A stretch of DNA of 21,316 nt, taken from NCBI GenBank assembly GCA_001821015.1, contig MHRQ01000025.1:20231-41546 (forward strand), in the 5' to 3' direction. Source of the stretch: Candidatus Taylorbacteria bacterium RIFCSPHIGHO2_02_FULL_46_13 (GTDB lineage: Bacteria; Patescibacteriota; Minisyncoccia; Phycocordibacterales; DSPV01). Below, in pieces: positions 14,048 to 20,382 of this stretch. The translations under genes and the position numbers were made by a program. The notes under the pieces were generated by a model. The model was not told the DNA's origin and made no database searches. It was given only the letters and a program-made list of their open reading frames with translations. How positions within the stretch are numbered: position 1 is the first letter of the stretch; each line of letters begins with the position of its first letter.

Positions 14048-14118
14048 CCGCCCATAGCTTAGTGGTAAAGCAATCGCCTTTTAAGCGATCGATCCTGGTC
14101 CGATTCCAGGTGGGCGGA
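14048..14118 (+). tRNA. tRNA-Lys (UUU)
   Basis: A 71-nt cloverleaf: acceptor CCGCCCA/TGGGCGG, D stem GCTT/AAGC, anticodon stem ATCGC/GCGAT with loop CTTTTAA (anticodon TTT), T stem CCTGG/CCAGG. CCA is not encoded. Two oddities are a C1-G72 first pair and a T loop reading TCCGATT, with C at the usually invariant T55. Immediately downstream is the promoter of the endonuclease gene. Confidence 0.85.
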
Positions 14119-14130
14119 CAGTATAAAAAA

Positions 14131-14139
14131 TGGTATACT
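14131..14139 (+). promoter_or_regulatory. extended -10 of the endonuclease gene, 6 nt from its ATG
   Basis: TGgTATACT (14131-14139), then AGTACC, then ATG at 14146. It lies 13 nt after the tRNA-Lys 3' end and decides the start. Confidence 0.65.
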
Positions 14140-14145
14140 AGTACC

Positions 14146-14976
14146 ATGGTCTCTTTTAAAAATCAGTGCATTGCTTTAAGAGCGCACGGCTTTTCTTTAA
14201 ATCAAATAGTTCAAAAAACCAAACGTTCTAAAACGTCGGTTTATTTTCATATTAAAAAATTCCCCTTAAGTGAAAATAGGAAACAAGAAATTCGTTTGGC
14301 TAGAATAAAAAGATTCAATGATTACAGCCTAAGTATAAAAAGGAAAAGCCGTTTAGATCGCCACCCTGTAATATTTACAGGGTGGAATCAAAATACAGTG
14401 TTGTTAATTAGTCATATGATTTTTGACGGGACAATAAATAAAAATGGTTGCGTTTATACTAATCGCAACACAGTTCTTCATTCACAGGTTATGTTGGGGA
14501 TGAAAGAATTGTATCCCTTTTCGCCTAAAAAGTATGAATCGGTCCCGGGAGTGTTTAAAACCGCCTATCATAATGTTGAATTAGGAGCGTATCTAAAATT
14601 GAAAGCTGAAGAATTGATAGAAAATATAACACAAATGAAGAAAGAGTTACGGCGAGTTTTTCTGCGCTCTTTCTTTGATGATGAAGGCTCGGTGTATTTT
14701 ATTGGTAAACGCCGAGCTGTTCGTGGATATCAACATAACATAAAAATTCTAAATCTCATTAAGAAATTACTAACAGGGTTTAATATTAATAGTAGGGTTG
14801 GTGAAAAGTTTAATGAAGTTACCATCACCCGATTTGAAAATATAGACCGCTTTGCGCGAGAGGTAAATTTTACGGAAGGGGTAATGATAAATGGGAATCG
14901 TTCAAATAGTGTTTGGAAAAAATCTTTGGAGAAGAGATTGATTCTTAAAAAAGCATTGGCCTCGTATCAAGCTTAA
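14146..14976 (+). CDS. free-standing LAGLIDADG-type homing endonuclease
   Basis: 276 residues. An N-terminal resolvase-like helix-turn-helix (ALRAHGFSLNQIVQKTKRSK, then TSVYFHIKK) is followed by two LAGLIDADG-like motifs: LLISHMIFDGTI (about 86-97) and FLRSFFDDEGSVYF (about 172-185), the second with the acidic residue expected for metal binding. Such enzymes cut long specific DNA sites and spread their own genes. The frame stays open upstream through the tRNA to 14038, but the extended -10 at 14131-14139 and the recognisable protein both argue for ATG 14146. The gene is visibly richer in A and T than the neighbouring genes, a sign of transfer. No intron or split host gene surrounds it. The adjacent tRNA-Lys is a possible target or landing site (inference). 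Confidence 0.85.
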   Translation: MVSFKNQCIALRAHGFSLNQIVQKTKRSKTSVYFHIKKFPLSENRKQEIRLARIKRFNDYSLSIKRKSRLDRHPVIFTGWNQNTVLLISHMIFDGTINKNGCVYTNRNTVLHSQVMLGMKELYPFSPKKYESVPGVFKTAYHNVELGAYLKLKAEELIENITQMKKELRRVFLRSFFDDEGSVYFIGKRRAVRGYQHNIKILNLIKKLLTGFNINSRVGEKFNEVTITRFENIDRFAREVNFTEGVMINGNRSNSVWKKSLEKRLILKKALASYQA

Positions 14977-15037
14977 ACAACTTTTTTACAAGCCAGACTA
15001 TCCCCGTCAAGGAAGCCCCTTTTGTTTTATGTGTAGT

Positions 15038-15046
15038 TGTTATACC
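15038..15046 (+). promoter_or_regulatory. extended -10 upstream of the 15070 gene
   Basis: TGtTATACC (15038-15046). Here 23 nt separate it from the ATG, leaving room for the AAGGAGA ribosome-binding site (15057-15063). Confidence 0.5.
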
Positions 15047-15069
15047 ATTGAACTAGAAGGAGAGTTTAT

Positions 15070-15291
15070 ATGAACAAACCAAATACACTACAAGCTGCAG
15101 ATAAAGAGTTCGAGGCGTTTAAGGTAGACAAGATTCTGAAGGAAGGATTAGAGGGACGTTTCCGCAATCCGTACCCTCATGGCACACCGTCCTACTACGA
15201 ACACGAGCAGAAGCTCGTAGCCGCACGTGCGGAGTCATTCCCTGCCACCCTTGGCCTTGTGCAGAAAATAAGAAGACGATTCTTCGGCTAA
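15070..15291 (+). CDS. small hydrophilic protein, unknown
   Basis: 73 residues beginning MNKPNTLQAADKEFEAFKVD, with a mixed-charge N-terminal half, a Pro/Tyr/Gly-rich middle (FRNPYPHGTPSYYEHEQ) and a basic C-terminus (QKIRRRFFG). No membrane segment, signal peptide or known motif is visible. A good Shine-Dalgarno (AAGGAGA, 15057-15063), an extended -10 box and a terminator after the stop make a complete single-gene unit, which is the main evidence it is real. Confidence 0.7.
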   Translation: MNKPNTLQAADKEFEAFKVDKILKEGLEGRFRNPYPHGTPSYYEHEQKLVAARAESFPATLGLVQKIRRRFFG

Positions 15292-15311
15292 CCGATAAAG
15301 TACAGAAGCAG

Positions 15312-15341
15312 AAAGCGTTGCACAGATTGCGACGCTTTTTA
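15312..15341 (+). terminator. Rho-independent terminator after the 15070 gene
   Basis: AAAGCGT (15312-15318) pairs with ACGCTTT (15332-15338), with an inner GC pair, followed by TT and AT-rich sequence. It lies 5 nt from the convergent DoxX-like stop. Confidence 0.75.
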
Positions 15342-15346
15342 TATTT

Positions 15347-15751
15347 CTACAGTGGCAAATCAAACGCAAAGAATCCCGCACCAGTAACAAGTAGTGAAGC
15401 TACAATCACAAACACTAGAAGATAAAAAACAATGTTGCGTTTGAGGATGACAGGTTCGCGGTACTCAATATACATTTCTGCGAGGCTTATGATCACAAAA
15501 AAGAGTGCCGCACCTTGCGTGTAAAGTCCAGCGACAAGCAATAAGCCACTAACAATCTCCAACACTCCAAAAACTTTTGTCCACAGTGTCGCGGGCTTAA
15601 ATCCAATCGTTTCAAATATTTTCTGCCAACGATACTTCTCACGTGTCAGTTCAAGGTAGCCAAGATTGATGAAAAGTACACCAATGACCACTCTCAAAAT
15701 GAAAGGCCCGATGAGTCCGTAGGTAAGAAGCTCTGGAAAAAGGTTGAGCAT
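15347..15751 (-). CDS. DoxX-like four-helix membrane protein
   Basis: 134 residues from the chosen ATG (MLNLFPELLTYGLIGPFILR). Four membrane helices are visible (about residues 8-28, 55-72, 77-94 and 110-130). The first contains the ILRVVIGVLFINLGYLEL pattern and the second KVFGVLEIVSGLLLVAGLYTQGAAL, both typical of DoxX/DoxD-like proteins, which are small membrane proteins of poorly defined, often redox-linked function. Upstream in-frame starts exist (ATG at 15775 and TTG at 15787), but the extended -10 TGtTATACT ends exactly 6 nt before the ATG at 15751, matching the leaderless pattern of its neighbours. The gene is divergent from the RNA methylase gene with 22 bp between start codons. Confidence 0.8.
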   Translation of the reverse strand: MLNLFPELLTYGLIGPFILRVVIGVLFINLGYLELTREKYRWQKIFETIGFKPATLWTKVFGVLEIVSGLLLVAGLYTQGAALFFVIISLAEMYIEYREPVILKRNIVFYLLVFVIVASLLVTGAGFFAFDLPL

Positions 15752-15757
15752 GAGGAT

Positions 15758-15766
15758 AGTATAACA
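15758..15766. promoter_or_regulatory. overlapping divergent -10 boxes in a 22-bp gap
   Basis: Minus strand: TGtTATACT (15766-15758), 6 nt before the DoxX-like ATG at 15751. Plus strand: TATAAC (15760-15765), 8 nt before the RNA methylase ATG at 15774. The two hexamers share four base pairs, so RNA polymerase could occupy only one at a time. Confidence 0.6.
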
Positions 15767-15773
15767 AGCAGCC

Positions 15774-16274
15774 ATGAAAACACGCAAACCTTCAAAACAA
15801 GCATTTCACATAACCATTTTTCTCTGCAATATCCGCAGTGCGCAAAACGCTGGCGCTCTTATGCGTACCGCAGATGCGATTGGGATTCATGAAGTTGTCT
15901 TTGGTGGGTACACGCCAGGGCCCGAGGACAGATTTGGCCGCGCGCGGCGCGCCTTTATAAAAGCATCACTTGGTGCCGAGAATAATGTATCGTGGCGTCA
16001 CACAAAAGATTGCGCCACCGCACTAAAAACTCTACAGAAAATCGGTGCATATCTTGTCGCGGTTGAACAGTCTGCGCGCGCAGTGGATTATAAAGAAATC
16101 AAGCTACCCAAGCGTCACATCGTTATTATTTTAGGGAATGAAGTTGCTGGTTTGCCAAAACACGTACTGAAACTTGCCGATGCAGTAGCTCAAATACCCA
16201 TGCAAGGTAAGAAAGAATCACTCAACGTCTCCGTTGCAGCAGGAATTGTGCTTTACCGTTGGTTTGATCACTAA
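15774..16274 (+). CDS. SpoU-family (SPOUT) RNA 2'-O-methyltransferase
   Basis: 166 residues, the minimal catalytic-domain size of the family, with no added RNA-binding domain. The three SpoU motifs are present: LCNIRSAQNAGALMRTADAI (about 17-36), VIILGNEVAGLP (about 117-128) and the knotted IPMQGKKESLNVSVAAGIVLY (about 140-160). It should methylate a ribose 2'-OH in tRNA or rRNA using S-adenosylmethionine. The target cannot be told from sequence (TrmH-, RlmB- or TrmL-like). The ATG has no Shine-Dalgarno; a TATAAC box lies 8 nt upstream. Its 3' end is convergent with the lamin-tail-like gene. Confidence 0.9.
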   Translation: MKTRKPSKQAFHITIFLCNIRSAQNAGALMRTADAIGIHEVVFGGYTPGPEDRFGRARRAFIKASLGAENNVSWRHTKDCATALKTLQKIGAYLVAVEQSARAVDYKEIKLPKRHIVIILGNEVAGLPKHVLKLADAVAQIPMQGKKESLNVSVAAGIVLYRWFDH

Positions 16275-16302
16275 GACTACTTCTTATCGGGTCTCGTAAA
16301 CT

Positions 16303-16330
16303 CTAAGTCCTAAGCTTCAAGTCCCAGCTT
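16303..16330. repeat. short AGCTT-rich degenerate repeat
   Basis: CTAAGTCCTAAGCTTCAAG and a following CCCAGCTTT in the convergent gap resemble the AGCTT-rich arms at 10306-10332 and 10471-10497. It is short and imperfect. Confidence 0.35.
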
Positions 16331-16331
16331 T

Positions 16332-17525
16332 CTAATAGCTGTATTGTGAAATGAAACGTCCTTGCTGGTCCAAGAGCCAGATGATCTCTCGTTTACTTTT
16401 CCAGATGGAAGCATTGTAGTTTAAATAGGTTCGCCACTCATTACTGTAGAAGTTCGCATCATAGCGATGCAGATCGCTGCAATTTTGGTAACCGGTATTG
16501 TCTTGCACGAATTTCAAACAATCATATCCTTGGTCGGTAGTAGGCGTGATGGGGGCGGCCTGGGTGGTGATGATTTTGCATGCGGGGAATCTGTCAATGT
16601 AGTCAAGGCACGCGTCGCTCAGTTGATTGGGCGGTGCGGGGCGGGTCTCATCTTTAAGTCGTGGACAGCTTTGCGGTAAGGATGGTGTAAAATTTTGGAA
16701 CTGCTCAAAATATCCCGTGCATTTGTTGAGTCTGAATGAATAACCGAGAGGGGAGTGGGTGGTGGCCACGATGATTTTCTGACCGGGAAGTATTTTTATG
16801 TCTGCTAACCCGTTGACCTGGTTGGCCATCGGCAGATATACCCCCTGTCCGATTTGCACTATTTGACCGCTCACTACGCTCTTTATGCTCATGCCCGTAA
16901 CATTCGTTCCTGTCGGCAGTGTATTTTTGGTGCTAATCGTAAGAGTCTCGCCATCCACCTTTGTGGATCGTTTCACGACACTTATCCAAAGTTGTCCACG
17001 GAGCGGAGATGAAGGGATATTGATGGTAAAAAATTCAAGGTCCAGTTGAGCTTCCCCAGAAGAAAGTTCACCATAAATACCTTCAAGCTTATCAGTCGGC
17101 GCGCTTGCTGATGTGTTGGTTGCGGCAGGGGTTTTAGTAGTGGTTTTGGTGGTGCTTGTTTGACCTGTAGTATTTGTGGTTTTGCTTGTTGATGTTGATC
17201 TGGAGGGCGGGCCAAACATATTTAAGCCTGGTGAGTTAGATCCAGAAGGAAATAGGTTAAATTTGAAAAACGAAGAGAAGAAATTACCTTTCGCCTTAGT
17301 GGAGGTCGCGGTCTGGGCGGTGGTAGTACCGAGAGTGGATGCAGTTTCGGCTTTCTGATGGGGCTTAAAGATAAAGAAGAGGCCTACCACCGTAGCGAGT
17401 ACTGAAAATATAATCGCAAAGAGGACAATGTTTTTTGTTTGGACATCAGGACCCGTTGCTTTGGGTGGCCGAGGGTTTAGGCCAATCGGCGGTAGATTTG
17501 ATGTTGGTGGGAAGTTGGGGGGCAT
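16332..17525 (-). CDS. membrane-anchored lamin-tail-like protein
   Basis: 397 residues. A Pro-rich N-terminus (1-30) precedes one membrane helix (IVLFAIIFSVLATVVGLFFIF, about 33-53), then a long Thr/Ser-rich linker (60-145) and an extracellular domain. The segment ISTKNTLPTGTNVTGMSIKS and the later LNKCTGYFEQFQNFTPSLPQ resemble the beta-sandwich lamin-tail-like domains I associate with Parcubacteria surface proteins, followed by a Cys-containing tail (ACLDYIDRFPACKI, CLKFVQDNTGYQNC, WRTYL, LLDQQGRFISQYSY). That link is from memory of the family, so function remains open. The start is an ATG only 5 nt after the murE stop, with TGaTATCAT inside the murE end 7 nt upstream. Confidence 0.75.
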   Translation of the reverse strand: MPPNFPPTSNLPPIGLNPRPPKATGPDVQTKNIVLFAIIFSVLATVVGLFFIFKPHQKAETASTLGTTTAQTATSTKAKGNFFSSFFKFNLFPSGSNSPGLNMFGPPSRSTSTSKTTNTTGQTSTTKTTTKTPAATNTSASAPTDKLEGIYGELSSGEAQLDLEFFTINIPSSPLRGQLWISVVKRSTKVDGETLTISTKNTLPTGTNVTGMSIKSVVSGQIVQIGQGVYLPMANQVNGLADIKILPGQKIIVATTHSPLGYSFRLNKCTGYFEQFQNFTPSLPQSCPRLKDETRPAPPNQLSDACLDYIDRFPACKIITTQAAPITPTTDQGYDCLKFVQDNTGYQNCSDLHRYDANFYSNEWRTYLNYNASIWKSKREIIWLLDQQGRFISQYSY

Positions 17526-17530
17526 ATCAT

Positions 17531-18811
17531 CTATGATATCACTTGCGAGGATTTTGAGAGAAGTTTTTGGAGTTCTTCCTGTGCAACCTTAAAATCACTC
17601 CATGGCGTCTTGCTTCCCTTAGGACCCATAATAAATGGGTCGGTTCCTTTACCTGTAATCAATACGACATCGCCGGCGTGCGCAATGGAAATTGCGCGCG
17701 CAATTGCAGCCCTTCGGTCCATAATAATTTCAGGTTTCTTTATCATACCTTTTGTCATTTCATCTACAATCGCGCGCGGGTTTTCGTCATAGGGGTCCTC
17801 ATTGGTGAGGATTACGGTCTCACACATTTCATTTGCAATCTTGCCCATCTCTGGCCGCTTCCATTTATCTCTGCCGCCACCCGTGTTGCCCAGCACTGCG
17901 ATTTTTCTCTTTCCTTCAAACGATTTATAAATAGCGCGAAGCGATTCGGGAGTGTGTGCGTAGTCAACTATGACAGCAAAAAGTTGCCCCACTCTCACTT
18001 CTTCACCCCTACCTTTGATCGCGGAAACTTTTTCTATACCCTTTTTAATAATTTCAGGGGGAATATTCTGACTGTCGGCAAAAGTGACGGCGGCCATAAT
18101 ATTATAGACATTATGTAGGCCTCGCAGGGGCGAGATGATGCGCTCACCTTTGAAAATCAGTTCTACGCCGTCATTGTTGAGTTTGTATGCTCCGGCATCG
18201 CGCAAGTGGAAGGGAAGTTTGCGCGGTACGTTTACTGCTAGAAATTTTCCCCCTTCTTTGTCGTCAGCGTTTACAATAATCACGCGATTTTGTTTTGGGG
18301 AGCGCGCCAGCGCCTCGGCAAGTTTTAATTTTGCCATGAGGTATTTTTCGTACGATCCATGCGACTCTATATGTTCAGGCGAGAGGTTGGTAAAAATGAG
18401 TGCGTCTAAATCTATAAATTTATGGCGAAATTGTTTTACTCCCTCGGATGTCATTTCAAGGACGGCCCACTGACATCCTGCATTCACAGCTTGGCGCAGG
18501 AATTTTTGTGTAAAGAAGCGGCCGGGCATGGTCATTTTAAAAAGATTCGGCTCGCTACGTTCGCCGATTTTAAACCGCAATGTGCCTGCAAGTGCAGTTT
18601 TATATCCCGTCGCTTCAAGCACGGCGTTCACCAATTCTGCAGTTGAAGTTTTCCCCTTGGTTCCGGTGATACCAACTACTTTTATGTGTCGGGAAGGGAA
18701 GCGATAAATAAGCGCGCCCAAGAGGGCAAGCTTGTAGTGGTAGATGGGTTGTAAAGCCTGAAAAAGACTTTGTGGAATGGTCTTTTTAATTAGCCGCAGG
18801 ATGCTTTCCAT
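17531..18811 (-). CDS. murE: Mur ligase, MurE-like, with reduced N-terminal domain
   Basis: 426 residues, against about 495 for E. coli MurE, which adds the third residue to UDP-MurNAc-dipeptide in peptidoglycan synthesis. The P-loop GITGTKGKTS is already at 47-56 (about 115 in E. coli), so most of the UDP-binding first domain is missing. Central motifs are present: NLSPEHIESHGS and the YLMAKLKL Lys region that is carbamylated in the family. The ATP/C-terminal domain has VDYAHTPESL, GNTGGGRDKWKRPEMG, TNEDPYDENPR and LITGKGTDPFI. The DENPR stretch lies where MurE carries its amino-acid selector (DNPR for diaminopimelate), but I cannot assign the residue added. The start follows the extended -10 TGcTAGGAT by 6 nt. 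Confidence 0.9.
   Translation of the reverse strand: MESILRLIKKTIPQSLFQALQPIYHYKLALLGALIYRFPSRHIKVVGITGTKGKTSTAELVNAVLEATGYKTALAGTLRFKIGERSEPNLFKMTMPGRFFTQKFLRQAVNAGCQWAVLEMTSEGVKQFRHKFIDLDALIFTNLSPEHIESHGSYEKYLMAKLKLAEALARSPKQNRVIIVNADDKEGGKFLAVNVPRKLPFHLRDAGAYKLNNDGVELIFKGERIISPLRGLHNVYNIMAAVTFADSQNIPPEIIKKGIEKVSAIKGRGEEVRVGQLFAVIVDYAHTPESLRAIYKSFEGKRKIAVLGNTGGGRDKWKRPEMGKIANEMCETVILTNEDPYDENPRAIVDEMTKGMIKKPEIIMDRRAAIARAISIAHAGDVVLITGKGTDPFIMGPKGSKTPWSDFKVAQEELQKLLSKSSQVIS
17533..17541 (-). promoter_or_regulatory. extended -10 of the lamin-tail-like gene, inside the murE 3' end
   Basis: TGaTATCAT (17541-17533), 7 nt before the ATG at 17525, overlapping the murE stop codon. Co-transcription with murE is equally possible. 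Confidence 0.45.
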
Positions 18812-18817
18812 GAGCTC

Positions 18818-18826
18818 ATCCTAGCA
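18818..18826 (-). promoter_or_regulatory. extended -10 of murE, 6 nt from the start codon
   Basis: TGcTAGGAT (18826-18818), then GAGCTC, then ATG at 18811. AGGA within the box could also serve as a weak Shine-Dalgarno. Confidence 0.6.
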
Positions 18827-18859
18827 TATTTTTCTAAAGAATTTGGTGAGGACGTTTTT

Positions 18860-18903
18860 TCAACATTATTTAAGATAGCTATAGCTATCTTAAATAATGT
18901 TGA
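18860..18903. repeat. 44-bp perfect palindrome centred on CTATAG
   Basis: Positions 18860-18881 are the exact reverse complement of 18882-18903, with centre AGCTATAGCT. The half-site CAACATTATTTAAGATAGC resembles that at 7795-7852. It occupies the gap between ruvA and murE, which are both on the minus strand. Confidence 0.95.
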
Positions 18904-18935
18904 TCTTTTGTAGGTTGAAGAGAGGAAACATCAGA

Positions 18936-19511
18936 TCATCCTCTGCCGAGAGTTTTGAGGGCTTGTTTTATTTTTGCTTCGGGAGTTGCGCTATCTTTAG
19001 GAAGTTTTTGGAGCGCATCGCGTGCTTCTTTTTGCGAATAGCCAAGCGCTTTGAGTGCTTCTATGACATCCGACGTATCTTGGTGTGCTCCGCCTTCACG
19101 TTCAGTTATTTCAAACTTATCTTTTAGTTCCATGACAAGTCGCTCGGCGCGCTTGGTGCCGATGCCTGTGGTTTTGGTTAAATGTGACGCATCGCCCGAA
19201 GCGATGGCGGAACGTAGGGTTGGTACAGGTGCGATGTTGAGGATTGCAAGGGCTGTTTTTGGTCCAATACCCGTGACTGTTAGAAGTAGCTCAAAAAATT
19301 CCAGGGTTTCGCGGTGCACAAATCCGTACAGCTCCATCGCATTTTCTTTAACGGCAAGATAGGTCCACAGTTCTGCTGGTTTTGTTCCGAGTTTGCCAAG
19401 CTCTTCCATCGTGGCTTGTTTGATAAACACCTTATAGCCGACTCCAGCAGTGTCTACTATTACATACCCCGCGCCTTTATATGAGACTATGCCGGTTATC
19501 TTTCCGATCAT
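18936..19511 (-). CDS. ruvA: Holliday junction DNA-binding protein RuvA
   Basis: 191 residues, normal for RuvA, which forms the tetramer that holds the four-way junction flat while RuvB pumps DNA. The N-terminal OB-fold starts MIGKITGIVSYKGAGYVIVD. Two helix-hairpin-helix motifs follow (LLTVTGIGPKTALAIL, about 77-92, and TKTTGIGTKRAERLVMEL, about 111-128). The C-terminal domain that contacts RuvB is present (DVIEALKALGYSQKEARDAL). The ATG lies 6 nt after the extended -10 TGcTATGAT, with no Shine-Dalgarno. It is monocistronic here, apart from ruvB and ruvC. Confidence 0.96.
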   Translation of the reverse strand: MIGKITGIVSYKGAGYVIVDTAGVGYKVFIKQATMEELGKLGTKPAELWTYLAVKENAMELYGFVHRETLEFFELLLTVTGIGPKTALAILNIAPVPTLRSAIASGDASHLTKTTGIGTKRAERLVMELKDKFEITEREGGAHQDTSDVIEALKALGYSQKEARDALQKLPKDSATPEAKIKQALKTLGRG

Positions 19512-19517
19512 AGACTA

Positions 19518-19526
19518 ATCATAGCA
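19518..19526 (-). promoter_or_regulatory. extended -10 of ruvA, 6 nt from the start codon
   Basis: TGcTATGAT (19526-19518), then TAGTCT, then ATG at 19511. This is the same layout as murE and polA. Confidence 0.65.
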
Positions 19527-19569
19527 TCCCCTGTAAAAGTTTGAATAAGTTGATATTCCTAGGGCTTTC

Positions 19570-19578
19570 TGTTAGGAT
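19570..19578 (+). promoter_or_regulatory. extended -10 of rpsT, 9 nt from the start codon
   Basis: TGtTAGGAT (19570-19578), then a 9-nt T-rich gap before ATG at 19588. It would give a leader of only a few nt. AGGA inside the box is an alternative Shine-Dalgarno. Confidence 0.5.
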
Positions 19579-19587
19579 GTTTTTCAC

Positions 19588-19857
19588 ATGGCAATTACGT
19601 CATCAGCAAAAAAAGCAATTCGCGCATCCGCCCGCAAGCGGGTTTTTAATGTACGTCGCAAAAATGCCATTGATACTGCAGTGAAAAATCTTCGTCGGGC
19701 TGTCAGAGAGGGGAAAATCGCTGAGGCTAAGAAGTTACTCCCCGAGGCCTATAAAGCCATTGATAAGGGTGCAAAGACCAAATTCGTTAAGAAAAATACG
19801 GCTGCTCGCATGAAGTCCCGCCTAACTCTTCTTGTAAATAAGGTCTCTAGGAAATAA
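19588..19857 (+). CDS. rpsT: 30S ribosomal protein S20
   Basis: 89 residues, Lys/Arg/Ala-rich throughout, which is typical of S20, a primary binder of 16S rRNA that folds as a three-helix bundle. The order of features fits: a basic N-terminus (MAITSSAKKAIRASARKRVF, NVRRKNAI), a central helix (VKNLRRAVREGKIAEAKKLL), a second helix (EAYKAIDKGAKTKFVKKN) and TAARMKSRLTLLVNKV at the end. It is a single-gene unit ended by a hairpin terminator 6 nt after the stop. Confidence 0.96.
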   Translation: MAITSSAKKAIRASARKRVFNVRRKNAIDTAVKNLRRAVREGKIAEAKKLLPEAYKAIDKGAKTKFVKKNTAARMKSRLTLLVNKVSRK

Positions 19858-19862
19858 ATGAA

Positions 19863-19884
19863 AAACCGCTGAAGCGGTTTTTTG
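19863..19884 (+). terminator. Rho-independent terminator after rpsT
   Basis: AACCGCT (19864-19870) pairs with AGCGGTT (19873-19879), followed by TTTTT. Confidence 0.9.
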
Positions 19885-20181
19885 TTGAGCTACCAATTCA
19901 CCCGGCAGGATCGCTCCTTACAGGAGTACCCGATTGGTTTTTCTACTCGCGCATCGTGCTCCAGAAAAAGCTCAATCGGGCTTCGATTTTTGGACGCGAG
20001 CAAAATCGTTTGCTCGCTCGGGTGGATTCCTCCGCTTCGCTATGTAATCCCCCCGCCAAGACGCTTCGCTATCGAACTCGCCCTTCATAAACTCAGGGCT
20101 CTTTGAGAACCCTCGGTTCTCAACGCTCGCCGACTCGCTACTCTCCGCTACGGGGAAAGTCCCTTTTCCCCGACCCCTTTC
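19885..20181. other. hairpin-rich non-coding stretch downstream of tRNA-Arg
   Basis: No convincing gene. It holds a run of unrelated hairpins: CTCCT/AGGAG (19914-19926), CCCGATTG...CAATCGGG with inner TTTTTCT/AGAAAAA (about 19929-19980), GCGAGCAAA/TTTGCTCGC (19996-20017), GGATT/AATCC (about 20024-20050), TTGAGAACC/GGTTCTCAA (20103-20123) and GGGGAAA/TTTTCCCC (about 20153-20171). At 20048-20078 there is a broken direct copy of the tRNA-Arg 3' end: 14 matching nt, a 9-nt insert CGCTTCGCT, then 8 more matching nt. GCTTCGC occurs twice. A minus-strand open frame (19972-20208) runs through these hairpins and is judged spurious. Confidence 0.7.
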
Positions 20182-20202
20182 CCAAGTTCGATTCTTGGCG
20201 GG
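20182..20202. repeat. inverted copy of the tRNA-Arg T arm and acceptor end
   Basis: 21 nt here are the exact reverse complement of 20226-20246, the T stem-loop and 3' acceptor strand of tRNA-Arg, with a 23-nt spacer. Transcribed past its end, the tRNA 3' part could fold into this 21-bp hairpin instead of the cloverleaf. Confidence 0.9.
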
Positions 20203-20221
20203 TGTCATTCACTTCGTTCAT

Positions 20222-20293
20222 TCCCCCCGCCAAGAATCGAACTTGGATTTCTCCCTTCGCAGGGGAGTGTCCTATCCATTGAACGACGAGGGG
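20222..20293 (-). tRNA. tRNA-Arg (GCG)
   Basis: A 72-nt cloverleaf on the minus strand: acceptor CCCCTCG/CGGGGGG (one G-U), D stem GTTC/GGAC, anticodon stem CTCCC/GGGAG with loop CTGCGAA (anticodon GCG), T stem CCAAG/CTTGG with loop TTCGATT. The discriminator base is A and CCA is not encoded. A GCG (rather than ICG) anticodon for CGC is unusual if it is the main CGN reader. A TATATA box lies just upstream. Partial copies of the gene surround it. Confidence 0.9.
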
Positions 20294-20382
20294 GTCTATA
20301 TATAATTTCAAACTGCTACATTTTCACGACACTTGTGCTTTGGCACTTCTCACCCCGTAGGAAAGCCCTCTTTCCTTTGGGG

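Noticed and set aside
14038..14145. N-terminal extension of the endonuclease through the tRNA gene
   Set aside because: The frame is open by chance across tRNA-Lys; a good -10 box and ATG lie downstream.
19890..19910. Fragment resembling the 5' part of a tRNA-Leu (minus strand)
   Set aside because: About 20 nt look like a D arm but no anticodon or T arm follows; too short to claim.
19972..20208. 78-residue minus-strand frame in the hairpin-rich stretch
   Set aside because: It runs through tRNA copies and hairpins, has no ribosome-binding site or -10 at the start, and its composition follows the repeats.
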